Numbered from the stretch's first letter, positions 1 through 11,366 are shown. The stretch: DNA of 64,000 nt from Cyrtodaria siliqua (GCA_037043455.1 JAWPHD010011414.1:20178-84177), one strand, 5' to 3'. Notes: generated by a model not told the origin, from the letters alone. A program made the numbers and translations.

Positions 1-159
1 CGTCTAATAGCTGCACATCCAATTTCAGACTGTGTTCATCTCACCCGCAACAGCAATACATATATCTGTCAGCAATTATTAAAAATATTTAAAACCGAAC
101 AACACACTACTATTTTTATGGCGCAAGTTTTACCCTACCGTGGCTTTCAAGGGAGCCTA

Positions 160-360
160 ACTGTGTAGTGAGACCTAAGATGTCTTGTTGTGCATAGCGC
201 GCTTTTGTTCCAGTTTGCTGATTTATGACGGAGTTATGGCACTTTGACATTATTACATTAAATTTCTTGTCGGCGCTACTCCTCCTAAGCGGCTTGTTGG
301 ATTTCTACAAAATGTGCAGGAACATCAGTATGATGTCTAGTTGTGCAAAGCATGGTATAT
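160..360. repeat. Diverged units of a ~155-bp tandem repeat
   Basis: Two poorly preserved units are visible; the phrase GTTGTGC.NAGC recurs near 188 and 345, and GGAGTTATGGCAC sits between. The phrasing (rinse of 'opening, GGATTTC, ATCAGTA, GTCTAGTTGTGC') is the same as in the better array at 52.07-52.51 kb, so this looks like an old copy of that family. Nothing gene-like is seen in 1-360. Confidence 0.4.
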
Positions 361-655
361 CAATGTGGAGAAGTTCGAAAACCAGCTAGATCTAGTTAGT
401 AACAACAGGTTATCATATGGCCCTTGATTTGGTGAAAAATCTATATTGTTTTCCCTTTGTTAAATCTGTAGTTACTTCATTTTTTACTTGATCTTACCAT
501 ATTTGTTTAGAATGTTTAAAAAAATGCCCATGCCATTCTAGACACAGCAGACTTATTGCCTATGGGAATTTATGTCGACAACCCTTGATATAAGAGCCGT
601 TTTAGCCGCCCTCTTGGGCATCATGTTTTTAATAGTTGGGCCTCTTGTTTTAATA
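360..655. repeat. Partial copy of tandem-array element family A
   Basis: One unit of the ~155-bp repeat found next door (AAGTTCGAAAACCAGC, then TTATGGCCCTTGATTT) is followed by an end-like phrase (ATAAGAGCCGTTTTAGCC, CCTCTTGGGC, GCCTCTTGTTTT) that matches the right ends of the fuller copies at 1,690 and 9,607. It is therefore a shortened older copy of the same mobile family. Confidence 0.5.
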
Positions 656-1690
656 GAATGGCATTTTTAGCTTACGGGATGCCGAGTTGTCCGTCGTCCG
701 TCCGTCGTCCTTCGTCCATCGTTAACTTTTGTCTCGTTAAAACGATATAGCCTTCATTTTCATTTGAACTTTACCAAACTTTACGAGATTGTTAATGTTA
801 ATGAAAGATCGGAAAAGTTTGTAAACCAGCCAAATCAGACCAGTAACAGCGGAGTTATTGCCCTTGAGTTAGTTAAAAATGCTATATTTTGCCTCGTTAA
901 GACGACAGGGCGTTCATTTTTTATCCGATCTTTACCAACTTTACCAGATTGTTAATGTCAATGATATCTCGACAAGTTTGAAAACCAGCCAGATCGAACC
1001 AGTAACAGCGGAGTTATGGCCCTTGATTTAGTTTAAAATGCTATATTTTGCCTCGTTAAGACGATAGGGCCTCCATTTTCCATCCGATCTTTACCAGTTG
1101 TTAATGTCAATGATAGCTCGCACAAGTTCGAAAACCAGCCAGATCGGCCTAGTAACAGCGGAGTATGACCCTTGATTTATTTAAAAATGCTATATGTTGC
1201 CTCATTAAGACGACAGGGCCTTCATTTTTCATCCGATCTTTACCAAATTATACCAGATTGTTAAGGTCGATAAAAGCTCGGACAAGTTCGAAAAACAGCC
1301 AAATCGGACCAGTAAGAGCGGAGTTATGGCCCTTGATTTCGGTAAAATATGCTATATTTTGCCTCGTTAAGGCGATAGGGCCTCCATTTTCATCTGATCT
1401 TTACCAAACTTTACCAGTTTTTTTTACTTTTATTATTTTTTATATATTTTTTTTAAATTTTAAACTTTTTAACTTTTTTTTATTCTTTATTTTTATTTTT
1501 TATTTTTTATTATCTCTACTGGCTAAGTTCGAAAACCAGCAAGATCGGACCAGTAATGACGGAGTTATGCTCTTGATTTAGTTAAAAATGCTATATTTTG
1601 CCTCTTTAAGACGATAGTCACTCGCTTCATTGATGTTATAAGAGCCATATTAGCCAGTAGAGCGTCCACAGGCTCTCTTGTGCCTCTTGT
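656..1690 (+). mobile_element. Non-autonomous tandem-array element A, copy 1
   Basis: The element starts with a GTCCGTCGTCC-rich head (about 688-725), continues as six or so ~150-bp units, each with TTTACCAAACTTTACCAGA, AAGTTCGAAAACCAGCC, GGAGTTATGGCCCTTGATTT and ATGCTATATTTTGCCTCGTTAAGACGA, quoted here in pieces, and ends with ATAAGAGCCATATTAGCC and CTCTTGTGCCTCTTGTTTT. A T-rich run (1,417-1,515) interrupts the last unit. No transposase is encoded; ORFs of 63 and 138 codons through it are repeat-derived. The architecture (short ends plus internal tandem units) resembles bivalve pearl/Helitron-like non-autonomous elements, but the class is not proved. Confidence 0.6.
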
Positions 1691-1930
1691 TTTTTAAACA
1701 AATGCACTTAAATGTCATCTCAGCAAACAGCAAACTCGATTGTTTTTAGATACTAACATTTTTACAAACTTTCATTTAAGCGTCATTGACCTTTTTATTT
1801 TTAAGTCCAGCCCCCATTAGGCGAGACATGTGAATCCACGGATTTCTTGTTGAAAATATAACACCCACAGAGAAAAATTCATATGCAATGATACAGGATT
1901 AATAAGTCAAGGTGTTAATTATAATAAATG

Positions 1931-2125
1931 TGGAGCGCTGTGGTCTAGTGGTAAAGCATTGGACCGAGGATCGAAAAGTCGAGGGTTCGATCCTTTCCAC
2001 GTTATATGAGTTGTGTCTCTGAGCAAACACTTTATCTGCATTTGCTTAGTACTGGTCAAACCAGAGAGACATCAAGAGTGATTAAAAAAAGTTACAATCG
2101 ATGTAAAATAAATAAGTTTCCCTTG
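1931..2125 (+). mobile_element. tRNA-derived SINE
   Basis: The head reads like a tRNA: A-box TGGTCTAGTGGT at 1,941-1,952 and B-box GGTTCGATCC at 1,984-1,993, correctly spaced for RNA polymerase III. It continues into a body with TGAGCAAACACTTTATCTGC and ends in an A-rich GATGTAAAATAAATAA tail. The head does not fold into an intact tRNA 3' end, so a SINE is preferred to a functional tRNA gene. Confidence 0.7.
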
Positions 2126-2146
2126 TAATGTGTCCGTTTAAATCTA

Positions 2147-2600
2147 ATATAAGGAAAAAGAAAAGCGACACGGGAATTTCCGCTATATATTGTATATACT
2201 GCACGCCTAATTCCATAAATCCCATGATGTTTTGTAAAAAAAAAAAAGGTTGCAGTTAGTTGGAAAAGGACACAACTGTGATGTTGTAGACGTTTTAATC
2301 ACAGTGCAAGTTGTAACAAGAAATCATAAATGCTGAAGTTCCTCTTTGAAAAATTGGGCCAGTTCAGTACTGTATTTAACGTAAAGAGTTTGCAAAATTT
2401 TGCATCCTATGTTTGCTCAAATGCTTGAGCCAAATTATACTCTGTCAATAATGAAACTTTGCAGGAATACTAATTGCTTGTATTACATGTTGTTTTAGTC
2501 TTTTTTCCGAAAGCAAAGATCTTACGTAGCCATAGCAGCATATTGTACATACAGTATAATAGCGGAAATTCCTGTGTCGCATTTCTTTTTCTTTCAATAT
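2147..2600. mobile_element. MITE with ~55-bp terminal inverted repeats
   Basis: The left end (2,151-2,205: GAAAAAGAAAAGCGACACGG, then GAATTTCCGCTATA) returns inverted at 2,537-2,594 (TAGCGGAAATTCC, GTGTCGCATTTCTTTTTC). The interior has no ORF and includes a 12-A run at 2,238. The short flanks are AT-only so the target duplication cannot be fixed. This is a typical non-autonomous DNA transposon. Confidence 0.65.
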
Positions 2601-2641
2601 ATAATTTCTTCTTGCTGTAACATTTATTACTATGTTTTCAG

Positions 2642-2852
2642 GTTCAGTTTGAGAACCATTACTATACTCACGTCAAGCTGGAACAATGATGGCTGGTGGG
2701 AACAAATTGTCTAAAATATTGCCCGCCCAGTCTCTCTTCCGCCAGTTTTGACTACCAGTCATCGGGCTGGACAAGAAGATGAAGAACGGCAGATTTGTTT
2801 ACCAGCTGCTGTCCATGGGGTCCGGTGCCGCACATCAGGTTCTCCATGCCAG
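2642..2852 (+). CDS. Candidate exon of an unidentified host gene (frame damaged)
   Basis: The segment lies between an acceptor-like site (TATGTTTTCAG, ending 2,641) and a donor-like site (CCAG/GTCTGT, 2,853). Its GC content is well above its surroundings. Two frames look protein-like: the first ~15 codons (FENHYYTHVKLEQ) then, in another frame, KKMKNGRFVYQLLSMGSG. A stop lies between them, so it is either a pseudo-exon or contains a sequencing or real frameshift. It could be the exon upstream of 6,238-6,376, but the junction phase does not obviously fit. I do not recognise the protein. Confidence 0.3.
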
Positions 2853-3059
2853 GTCTGTATTATCTCCCTGAGTGACCCCTGTCACTATATGTATGGTGGT
2901 GTTTTTTTTTTTTCCTTTTAAAAAACACAGAGAGTAAAACCCAATTTTTAGGTCAACTATCATGGACCTTTTACTGTAAATAATGTTTGTGACCTTTTTA
3001 CTGGAAATTAGTTTTTGTTTCGCCTTTTCGAAAGAAAAATGCAATACATAGGGATCACT

Positions 3060-3556
3060 TTGTCGTCCTTCGTCAGTCCGTCAGTCAGCCCGTCACGAAA
3101 ACTTATCCTTGGCTATAACTTTCTCCATTCTTAATATTTCTTCATCAAACTTTCAATATTTACTCACCGACATGACCATACTAAAATATAAAGGTCATGG
3201 TCACACTGAAGGTCATTATATGGTTTAAATACTCATTTTATTCACAAAAACTTAACATTGGTTATAACTTTCTCATTTCTTGATATTTCTTTATCAGATT
3301 TTCAATATATACTCATCTTGACACATCGACATGACATACTTAAATATGAAGTTCAAGGTCACACTGTAGGTCGTTATATGGGTTAAATACTCACTTTTTT
3401 CTTCACGAAAACTTAACCTTGTCTATAATTATCTCATTTCGTGATATTTATTCATCATACTTTCATATATACTCAACACGACCATCGACATGACCATACT
3501 AAAATATAAAGATCAGGTCATACTGAAGGTCATTAAATGGGTTAAATACTCATTTT
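3060..3556 (+). repeat. Tandem array, ~150-bp units, GTCCGTC head
   Basis: A GTCCTTCGTCAGTCCGTCAG head (3,065 onward) precedes about 3.5 units. Each unit contains CGAAAACTTA, TATAACTTTCTC, TGATATTTC, CGACATGACCATACTAAA and AAGGTCATGGTCACACTGAA followed by a GGTTAAATACTCA step. It has the same head-plus-array design as families A and B but a different unit. A short ORF (3,490-3,690) is not real. Confidence 0.6.
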
Positions 3557-6093
3557 TAGCTCGAATAGACTATTCGAAAAACAAGAGCTTATGTAATCAC
3601 CCGGCGTCGGCGTCCACATTAAGGTTTGGTTGTAAGCTATGTTTACAAGTCTATATCTCTCCATTTTTTATCCTGGCACAACAAATTTGACCATGGGCTT
3701 CCTTAAAGCATTATCTTTATCCATGGAACCAAAATTCTGATAGCGCTTAAAATGTGTCTATTTCAACATCGATTGTGTTCACAGGCCTATATCTCTTACA
3801 TTTCTGTCCTAGCTGAACTAAATTTTGGAATTGGTTTCGTTATAGTATGTAGTAAAGGATTGGTAAGTAATTTTGTCTTCTGCAAATTCTGGGCTCCCAT
3901 GGAACCCAGATTGTGATGGCCCATAAAATGTGCAATATAGGCAGATCTAGGTTTGCATGTAAGCAGGTATATATCTATAATTTTGGTTTGGGATTTCTTA
4001 CAACATTATGCATCTTATTCAGTACTTCACCCATATTGGGCATGGGCTCCCTCCTCCACCCCACCCCACTCCCTCCACATTTTTATTTTATTTTTTACAT
4101 ATTTCTGCTGTGTTGTTTTAGTCAATTCTTACACATATATGTCCCCCCCCCCCCGCCACACACACACCGCCTCTCCCCACCCCTCCCACCCCACACTTCA
4201 CACTTTTCACTTGAAACTCTATTATATTTTTTTCTTCACATTTCCGTGTTGCTTTGGTGAATTCTTACACATAGCTATGTTGCCCACCCCCACTCAAACT
4301 GGAATATTTTTATTTCAATTTTATTTATTTGAAATATTTCTGTGTTTTCGTCATTCTTACACATAGCTTCTTACACATATATGTTGCCGCTCCGCCCCTC
4401 CCACACCCCTGCCTCTCTCGCCCCACCCAACCCCCCCCCACCCCCCCCTAACCCACCCGCAAACACACATCCACACCCGCATACACACACACACACACAC
4501 ATACACACACACACACACACACTCAAATCGACACTTCTTACACTGACAATGCCAATGATAGTATTGATAATGATTATTATGATAATGATATAAACATTGC
4601 CTTCAAAACCCATGCTGGAATTGCAGACATCTGAGAGAAATGAGGTTCATATTGTTGCCCCCTCCTCCCCCACCCCCCGCCTTTTACCCCCACCTCTCCC
4701 CACTCGAAACTCGATTGTTTTTATTATTTTTGCTTTACATATTTCTGTGTTGTTTTAGTCAATTCTTACACATAGTTTCTTACACATATATATTTGCCCC
4801 CCCCCCCCCCCCCATCCCCACCCCCGCCTCTCCAACCCCTCCCCTACCACTCGAAACTCTTATTTCTTTTACATATTTCTGTGTTGGTTTGGTCAATTCT
4901 TACACATAGCTTCTTACACATATATGTTGCCGCCTCCCCGCCACCCACCCCATGCTCTCCACCACACCACTACCCCACCCCCCCCCACCCCCCCCCCCTC
5001 CAACACCCTTAAAATCATTTTGTTTAACATATTTCTGTGGTTGCTTTTGTCAATTCTTACACATGTTGCCCCCTCCCCCACCGCCTCCCCTCCCCTCCCT
5101 CCACTCGAAACTCATTTTTATTTTTATTTTATTTTTATTTACATATTTCTGTGTTGTTTTGGTCACTTCTTACATAGCTTCTTACACATAGTGTTACCCC
5201 CTCCTACACACCTCCACACCCTGACCCTTACACACACCCTTCCCCGCCAACTCGAAACTCGATCTTTTTATTATTATTTTTTTTACATATTTCTGTGCTG
5301 TTTTGGTAAATTCTTACACATAGCTTCTTACAAATAGCTTCTTACACGTATATGTTGCCCCCACCCACTGCTCCCCCGGCGCCCAACCCCCCCCACACAC
5401 ACACTCTCAAAACTGTATTTTTATATATTTTTTTTACATATTTCTGTGTTGTTTTTGTCAATTATTACACATAGCTATGTTGCCTCCTCCCCTCCACCCC
5501 CCCCCCCCCACCCCCCTCCACCCCACCACTCCCACTCGAAACTGGAATATTTCTGTCTTGTTTTGGTCAATTCTTACATAGCTTCTTATACATATATGTT
5601 CTCTCCCCCCCCCCATCCCACCCCCACCAACCATACAATACACACACCCTCCCCCATTGGTTTATGGGCTACCCTCACATGGAGGACAGGGGAATTGTTT
5701 TCATTTTATCCTCCATTATTTGGATATTAATATTTTAATTTGAACGCAATCATTTACATATAAAACAATTTAGATTAAATTCAGATACACAGATGAAATA
5801 TCAATAAAAAAATGAAATAGGCCACAATAAAAATTGCCAGATATCAGCTCCCTCCCCGAGTTGCCTTTCGACCTCAAATTTCTTTAAAACGACATCAATT
5901 TTGGATTAAAACAGATAAAATAAAAAAAATCTCATAATTTTATACCGGCCCGAGTTTCTACACAAGCCCCATCCCCAATCCCTACCCACATTGTTTTAGC
6001 CTTGTTTTCTAATGGTATATACTAGCTATATAATTTATTATTCTCTAAAAAAATCGAATAGTCGAGCTGCGCTGTTCTCCGACAGCTCTTGTT
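3557..6093. mobile_element. ~2.5-kb non-autonomous element with C-rich internal array
   Basis: The ends are related inverted sequences: the left end (AGCTCGAATAGACTATTCG, ACAAGAGCTT) and the right end (TCGAATAGTCGAGCTGCG, then GACAGCTCTTGTTT). The left part has ~170-bp diverged units (CAAGTCTATATCTC, GGCTTCC, ATGGAACC); the middle is the C-rich array described separately; the right end lacks coding sequence. No transposase was seen, so it would depend on an unknown partner. Confidence 0.55.
4050..5640 (+). repeat. C-rich degenerate tandem array (~110-bp units)
   Basis: About ten units run C-rich block, ACTCGAAACTC, T-rich block, ACATATTTCTGTGTTGTTTT, GGTCAATTCTTACACATA, GCTTCTTACACATATATGTT. 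Pure C runs reach 14 or more and a (CA)n tract of ~45 bp is at 4,484-4,523. All ORFs across here (proline/histidine/threonine-rich on +, glycine-rich on -) are composition artefacts. One strand is strongly pyrimidine, so triplex or i-motif/G-quadruplex formation is possible. Confidence 0.75.
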
Positions 6094-6237
6094 TGTGTAC
6101 AGCTATGTATTTGATTTTGGTGCAGCCTTACTAGTAGTGCATTAGCCAATGATAAACAATATAATGGTTAAATATCTAATGTTTTAAATCTGTAATGAAA
6201 CTGATATGATGTTAATTTTAAATTGTGTATATTTTAG

Positions 6238-6376
6238 TCTGTACTGCTGAACCCGTTGATCTCAGATATGTGCAATCTTGCCGGCATGGACGGGGAGTGT
6301 GGCCTTGGCGTCAATCTAGTCACCATGTCCTTGACCTCGTGTAATTTTCTGCCTCTGCAAACACAGATCTACTCGG
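6238..6376 (+). CDS. Probable internal exon of an unidentified host gene
   Basis: A 139-nt open segment lies between a good acceptor (GTGTATATTTTAG, ending 6,237) and a donor (G/GTAGGT at 6,377). It translates in phase 0 as a cysteine-containing hydrophobic stretch (SVLLNPLISDMCNLAGMDG ... LTSCNFLPLQTQIYS) and leaves one extra base. That base completes a glycine codon with the exon starting at 11,085, and the reading frame stays open across the join. Base composition is far more GC-rich than its neighbours. I do not recognise the family. Phase agreement with the next exon is the main support. Confidence 0.5.
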
Positions 6377-7213
6377 GTAGGTATTTTTAGGGTTCTGCAC
6401 AACACTATTGTATTTTCTTCTTTATGTCAGGGAGTAAGTATTTACTCCCTGTTGATGTATATTTAGTAAAATAACAGTGTTACATTGAAGCATGAAATCA
6501 TTTATTAGCACTACTGGCCAAGGGCCCTTGTGGGATGGCGAGTTGTCCGTCGTCCGTCCGTCGTCCGTCCGTCGTTAACGTTTGTTTTGTTACCACGATA
6601 GGGCCTTCATTTTTCATTTTTCATCTTTACCAAACTTTAACAGGTTGTTAATATCAATGAAAGCTCATACAAGTTCGAAAACCAGCCAAATCGGATCAGT
6701 AACACCGAAGTTATGGCCCTTGTTTATCTGAAAATTGCTATTTTCTGCCTTGTGAACTCTCTAGAATCTTTATTTATTATTTGATCGTTACCAAACTTGC
6801 ATAGATTTTTAATACCAATTATAGCTTGGAAAAGTTAAAAAATCAGCTGAATTGGATCAGTAACACCAGAGTTATGGCCCTTTTTTTTCTGAAAAATTGC
6901 ATTTTCTGCCTTGTGAACACTCTAGCACCTTCATTTATTATTTGGTCTTTACCAAACTTGCACAGATTGTTAATATCAATAAAAGCTCGAACAAGTTCGA
7001 AAACCAGCTAAATCAAATCAGTAACCCCGGAGTAATGGACCTTGTTTTTTCTGAAAAATGCTATTTTCTGCCTTGTGAACACTCTAGGGATCTTTACTTA
7101 ACTTTGCCAGTGTCTTTATATCAATGAAAGCTCGAATAAGTTCGAAAACCGGCAAAATCGAAATAATTTCAACGGAGTTATGGACCTTGTTTTGCTGGAA
7201 AATGCCATATTAA

Positions 7214-8283
7214 GGACTATCGGTCAGTCATCTTTGATACAAAAAATCCAAAATCGATGAGATTTGGTCAAGTGAATTTTTCAACGCTGTACGTATTTTA
7301 GGCTCGAGCAATGTCAACCATATCGTACATGACAGTAATTCAACACGTTTGATTCGAATATAATATTAGAAAGAATACTTATATGGCAGAAATTGTGCGC
7401 TTTATATTCGAAAAGTTTGGTGCAGTTTTACTCAAAGTTGTTTTGTTTTTTATGTGAAATAAACTGGTCCATAACATAGTCCATTTATCCAGCGAGTGCA
7501 GACGAGACATGATTTCTGAATAAAATAAGCCATGTTATCACATCATCCAAAATTCGAAGTACACCATTGTTAAAAAAAAGAAGATATTCTTTCAATGGCA
7601 TGTACTTTCAAAATAATCTCAATGCTGTAGTATGGTGGCACTGACGAGTTTTAATTGTCAAACTATTATAAATGGCAACTATATTTTTGGATATATTAAA
7701 CACAACTAAGTGACTGTTGTGAATAGAAACATGGCAAAACAAGAGTAATTTATTATTATATTCGAATAAAAACAGCACAAACTAAATAATAACATATGAA
7801 TACGATCAAATGACCTTTTTATCCGAATGTTTCACCATACCGCATGGTTTCAATTTACATGCTTTTAATGTGTATCATGTGTGTGTGTTGAAGGCACATG
7901 GCGTATAAAGAAAATCTTCATTTTTAACAATGGTGTACTTCGAATTTTGGATGATGTGATAACATGGCTTATTTTATTCAGAAATCATGTCTCGTCTGCA
8001 CTCGCTGGATAAATGGACTATTTTATGGACCAGTTTATTTCACATAAAAAACAAAACAACTTTGAGTAAAACTGCACCTCACTTTTCGAATATAAAGCGC
8101 ACACTTTCTGCCATATAAGTATTCTTTCTAATATTATATTCACATCAAAAGTGTTGAATTACTGTCATGTACGATATGGTTGACATTGCTCGTGCTTAAA
8201 ATGCGTACATCATTGAAAAAATCACTTGACCATATCTCATCGATTTTGGATTATTTGGATCAAAGATGGCTGACCGATAGTCC
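7214..8283. mobile_element. 1,070-bp foldback transposon with TTAA target duplication
   Basis: Two arms of about 370 bp (7,214-7,585 and 7,912-8,283) are near-perfect inverted copies; the tips are GGACTATCGGTCAGTC and its complement. TTAA stands immediately outside on both sides (7,210-7,213 and 8,284-8,287), and the host array unit is cut between them. The ~325-bp spacer is non-coding. A TTAA target is typical of piggyBac and some other superfamilies (for example Kolobok), but the tip is not the usual piggyBac CCY start, so the superfamily is left open. Confidence 0.85.
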
Positions 8284-8737
8284 TTAAGCCTTGTGAACAC
8301 TCTAGCACCTTCATTTATTATTTGATCTTTACCAAACTTGCACAGATTGTTAATATCAATGGAAGCTCGGACAAGTTCGAAAACCAGCTAGATCGGACTA
8401 TTAACAGTGGAGTTATTGCCCTTGATTTAGTTAAAAATGCTATATTTTGCCTCGTTAAGACTTTATTTTTTATCCGATCTTTACCAAACTTTATCAGATT
8501 GTTAATGTCAATAAAAGCTCGGTCAAGTTCGAAACCAGACAGATCGGACCAGTAACAGCGTAGTTATGGCCCTTGATTTTGTTAAAAATGCTATAATTTG
8601 CCTCGTCTTATGATAGGGCCTTCATTTTGCATCTGATCTTTGCCAGACTTTACCAGATTTTATGACTTTTTTTTATATTATATATATATATTATATATTT
8701 TTTTTAAATTGTTTTGTTTCTTTTTTAATTTTGTTTA

Positions 8738-9290
8738 TGCCCCCGAACAATTTTCGGGGGCATATAGTAATCGCACCGTCCGTTTGTCCGTCCGTCCGTC
8801 CGTCCGGATTCTGTCTGTCTGTCCGTCATTCCGCAGTTCGTGTCCGGACCGTAACTTCACAACCCCTGCAGGGATTTTTAAATAACTTGGCACATGTGAT
8901 CACCATAAAAAGACAATGTGTCGCGTGCAAAACCCAGGTCTTCAAGGTCAAGGTCACACTTGAAGGTTAAAAGTCAAATTGTGTCCGGTCAATAACTTTG
9001 GCATTCATGGACGGATTTTCAAATAACTTGGTACAAGTGCTCACCACAACAAGTCTGTGGCCCCAAGGTCAAGGTCACATTTAGAGGACAAAGGTAAAAT
9101 CGTGTCTGGTCAATAATTTTTGCATGCCTGGACGGATTTTCAAATAACTTGGCACAAGTGCTCACCACAACCAAACGAGGTGTCGTGCACAAAATCAAGG
9201 TCCATGGCTCCAAGGTCAAGGTCATACTTAGAGGTCAAAGGACATTTCGGGGGCATTTATCACTTACAGTGATATTTCTTTCTTGTTTTT
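8738..9290 (+). mobile_element. Element B, copy 1 (GGGGGCATATAG head, DR0 arrays)
   Basis: The left tip carries a hairpin GCCCCCGAACAATTTTCGGG (8,739 on) followed by GGGGGCATATAGTAATCG and a GTCCGTCC run. Three to four units of ~115 bp contain AATAACTTGGCACA, GTGATCACCATAA or GTGCTCACCACAA, GTGTCG.GC and CAAGGTCAAGGTCA. The right end is TTTCGGGGGCATTTATCAC then TTACAGTGATATTTC. It lies inside element A. Short ORFs in it are shadows. A second copy is at 39,945-40,822. Confidence 0.65.
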
Positions 9291-9607
9291 TAAAAAAAAA
9301 ATGATTGTTTTTTTTGATTTTTTTTTAGCTCTATGTTGGACCAGTCGGACCAGAAACAGAGGAGTTATGGCTCTTGATTTAGTCAAAAATGCTATATTTT
9401 GCCTCGTTAATACGATAGGGCTTTCATTTTTCATCTGATCTTTACCAAACTTTACCAGATTCTTTAGTTATGGCCCTTGATTTAGTTGATAAGCTGTATT
9501 TTGCCCAAAACTTTCAAAAAACCGTAAATGGCACTCTCTCGATCATTGATGTTATAAGAGCCATGCTAGCCAGTAAAGCGTCCACAGGCCCTCTTGGGCC
9601 TCTTGTT

Positions 9608-10149
9608 GCTCTGTGACCTTGAACTGATGTTGAAGGTCATTTGACCTTTTTTTAAATTACACATACTTTTAACTATTACATGCTTAGCTGTTTCTCTTTT
9701 ACAACATGACCTAGATATATGAAACTTAGAATCATCTAATATAAAATATGTGATCTGAACCTCTTTTTTTTCTAGATCATCAGATACTGTAAGGGTTCAG
9801 TGGATAACTATTGTAACTACATATAAATAAAAGACAAGATACAACAGTTTTCAACTAGGCCCTCAAATGTATTCTATGTAATTCCTGTGTCAAGTTTTTT
9901 GTGTTTAGATATGTTTGTATCTTACTTCCACATTACCAACACTTCATCAACAAAACAGCGGGCAATTTAAGTGTTTAAGGTTCACCTCCATTGAATATAT
10001 AATCAGTAAACTTGACTCTATTTTTTTAGTTCAATTTACTTTGTTTAGTTTGCATATTTTTTGCATCAAAGCAGTGTAAGGTAATGTCATAATTTTTATA
10101 GAGCATCATCAAAAAAAACTGACCAATCAGTGACCAGAAATAAGACCTG
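9608..10149. other. AT-rich spacer without recognisable genes
   Basis: No coding signal is seen. A short run GACCTTGAACTGATGTTGAA (9,617) resembles the GACCTTGA phrases of the array families and may be a decayed unit. The rest looks like intron-type unique DNA between the candidate exons at 6,238 and 11,085. Confidence 0.3.
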
Positions 10150-10740
10150 AGATACATTCTGGTAGGTGATAAACTCGGTCTTTATCCTTGATGTTCAACC
10201 AAGTTTACTGTTAAAATTAAGGTATCTACAATGGGATTCTTTTAAAACCCTGCATATTTCATGCACATAAATGCAAATTGATTCAACATATATATCTTAC
10301 AGAATCAAAATCTTGAAAATTATCCTCTTTTTACCCTGCCAAAGATTTTTATTTATTTTCTTTAGTGTTTGCCCTACCTTTTACTCTAATCAGACGGTGA
10401 GGAATTTTTAAAAAAATGGCGAGCTTATTCATATAAATTCTAACGATCACCAATTGTAACCATTTAATCATTAAGAATGGCATGCTTGTTTGGACACAAG
10501 GAGGAGGATTTAGTAGAAGCGCGAACGTGTTAAGAAGAAGCGCGGGGAAAATGTAGGGCAAACACTAAGTCAGAGGCTAAGAAATGAAATTTTAACAATT
10601 AAGAAACCCTGATCAGTCGCTGCGCTCCTTCTCTTAGGGTTTCTTAATTGTTAAAATTTCACTTCATAGCCTCTCACTAATACATAGAACCTAAGGATAA
10701 AAAGCGAGTAACACACATTTTATCACCTACTGAAAATAGA
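10150..10740. repeat. Foldback region with a 38-bp-arm hairpin
   Basis: At 10,573-10,673 two ~38-nt arms (GAGGCTAAGAAATGAAATTT continuing to AAGAAACCCT, and the complement) flank a ~25-nt loop. Outside them, AGTGTTTGCCCTAC (10,366) pairs with GTAGGGCAAACACT (10,553), and GGTAGGTGATAAA (10,161) with TTTATCACCTAC (10,719). The nested pairing suggests a foldback element or a hairpin inserted in one. The 70-codon minus ORF here is accidental. Confidence 0.6.
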
Positions 10741-11084
10741 TAAAATCTCAAATCTCTGCAGTGAAAAATTATGAATTGAAACGCACGGCCATCTTGAAAT
10801 GGTTTTCAAATGTTCTTCATGATCTTGAATATATTGGGGCAAATTGTTATGAACAATTAGTTATATGCAAAGGCAATTTTCTTTGAACTGTTAAAAGAAT
10901 TATTAAAACATTAATAATGATTTGCAATTTGCAAATATGCACATTAGGTTATAAAACTAATGGATTAAGATTGCCCTGTGTTTATTTAAGTTCTTGCAAA
11001 AATACTTGCCAAAAGAACAATAGCACAAAGCCCTTGCATGGCAACAAACGGAATTTAACATCCTTCTTTTTATTTATATTTCAG

Positions 11085-11235
11085 GTTTCCATGAGAACAT
11101 TTTATCCGAATTCATCAAGGCGGAGTTATCACCAGTTTTTATCCGAATTCATCAAGGCGGAGTTATCACCAGTGGTGATGAATATTCGCAGAATCCTGTT
11201 TAGTACTCTGTACCTCCTACTGACCTTCGCGGCGG
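11085..11235 (+). CDS. Probable exon of the same host gene, with 37-bp duplication
   Basis: A strong acceptor (TTTTTATTTATATTTCAG, ending 11,084) opens an exon whose first two bases complete the codon left by 6,238-6,376. The frame reads GFHENILSEFIKAELSP. At 11,101-11,174 a 37-bp piece (TTTATCCGAATTCATCAAGG ... TTATCACCAG) is present twice; 37 is not a multiple of three, so the frame is thrown onto an early stop. With one copy the frame stays open through MNIRRILFSTLYLLLTFAA to a donor-like GCG/GTAATG (11,236). So the allele is broken, or the copy is an assembly artefact. The protein is not recognised; the end looks like a membrane segment. Confidence 0.45.
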
Positions 11236-11244
11236 TAATGATAT

Positions 11245-11366
11245 AATGTCAGATCCTTGCCCGGGTCATCTTCGTCCACCTCCAGAAGTCACGCCATTAA
11301 TATATCAAATTCCGAGTAATATTCAAACTTGGGAGGAGCAGCAGTCCTTTCCTGAGAAAGGTGTGT
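11245..11366 (+). CDS. Possible further exon (low support)
   Basis: After the previous exon an ATG (11,247) opens a short frame MSDPCPGHLRPPPEVTPLIY running to a donor-like AAAG/GTGTGT near 11,359. It is GC-richer than its surroundings, but there is no obvious acceptor and no recognised domain. It may be exonic read-through or chance. Confidence 0.2.

Larger units (their letters stand above)
6509..9607 (+). mobile_element. Tandem-array element A, copy 2 (nested inserts)
   Basis: The left end is ACTGGCCAAGGGCCCTTGTG then GGCGAGTTGTCCGTCGTCC; the right end is TAAGAGCCATGCTAGCC, GCGTCCACAGG and CCTCTTGGGCCTCTTGTT. Between lie units with AAGTTCGAAAACCAGC, GGAGTTATGGCCCTT and CTTGTGAACACTCTAG variants. 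Two other elements sit inside: the TTAA foldback (7,214-8,283) and element B (8,738-9,290). Removing both restores a continuous unit array. ORFs at 6,826-7,127, 8,322-8,555 and 8,640-8,970 are repeat shadows. Confidence 0.6.

Noticed and set aside
1931..2002. True tRNA gene
   Set aside because: A- and B-boxes are good but the acceptor stem does not close and a SINE body follows.
3913..5730. Proline/histidine-rich ORFs on + and glycine-rich on -
   Set aside because: C-rich simple sequence; no stop-avoidance beyond composition.
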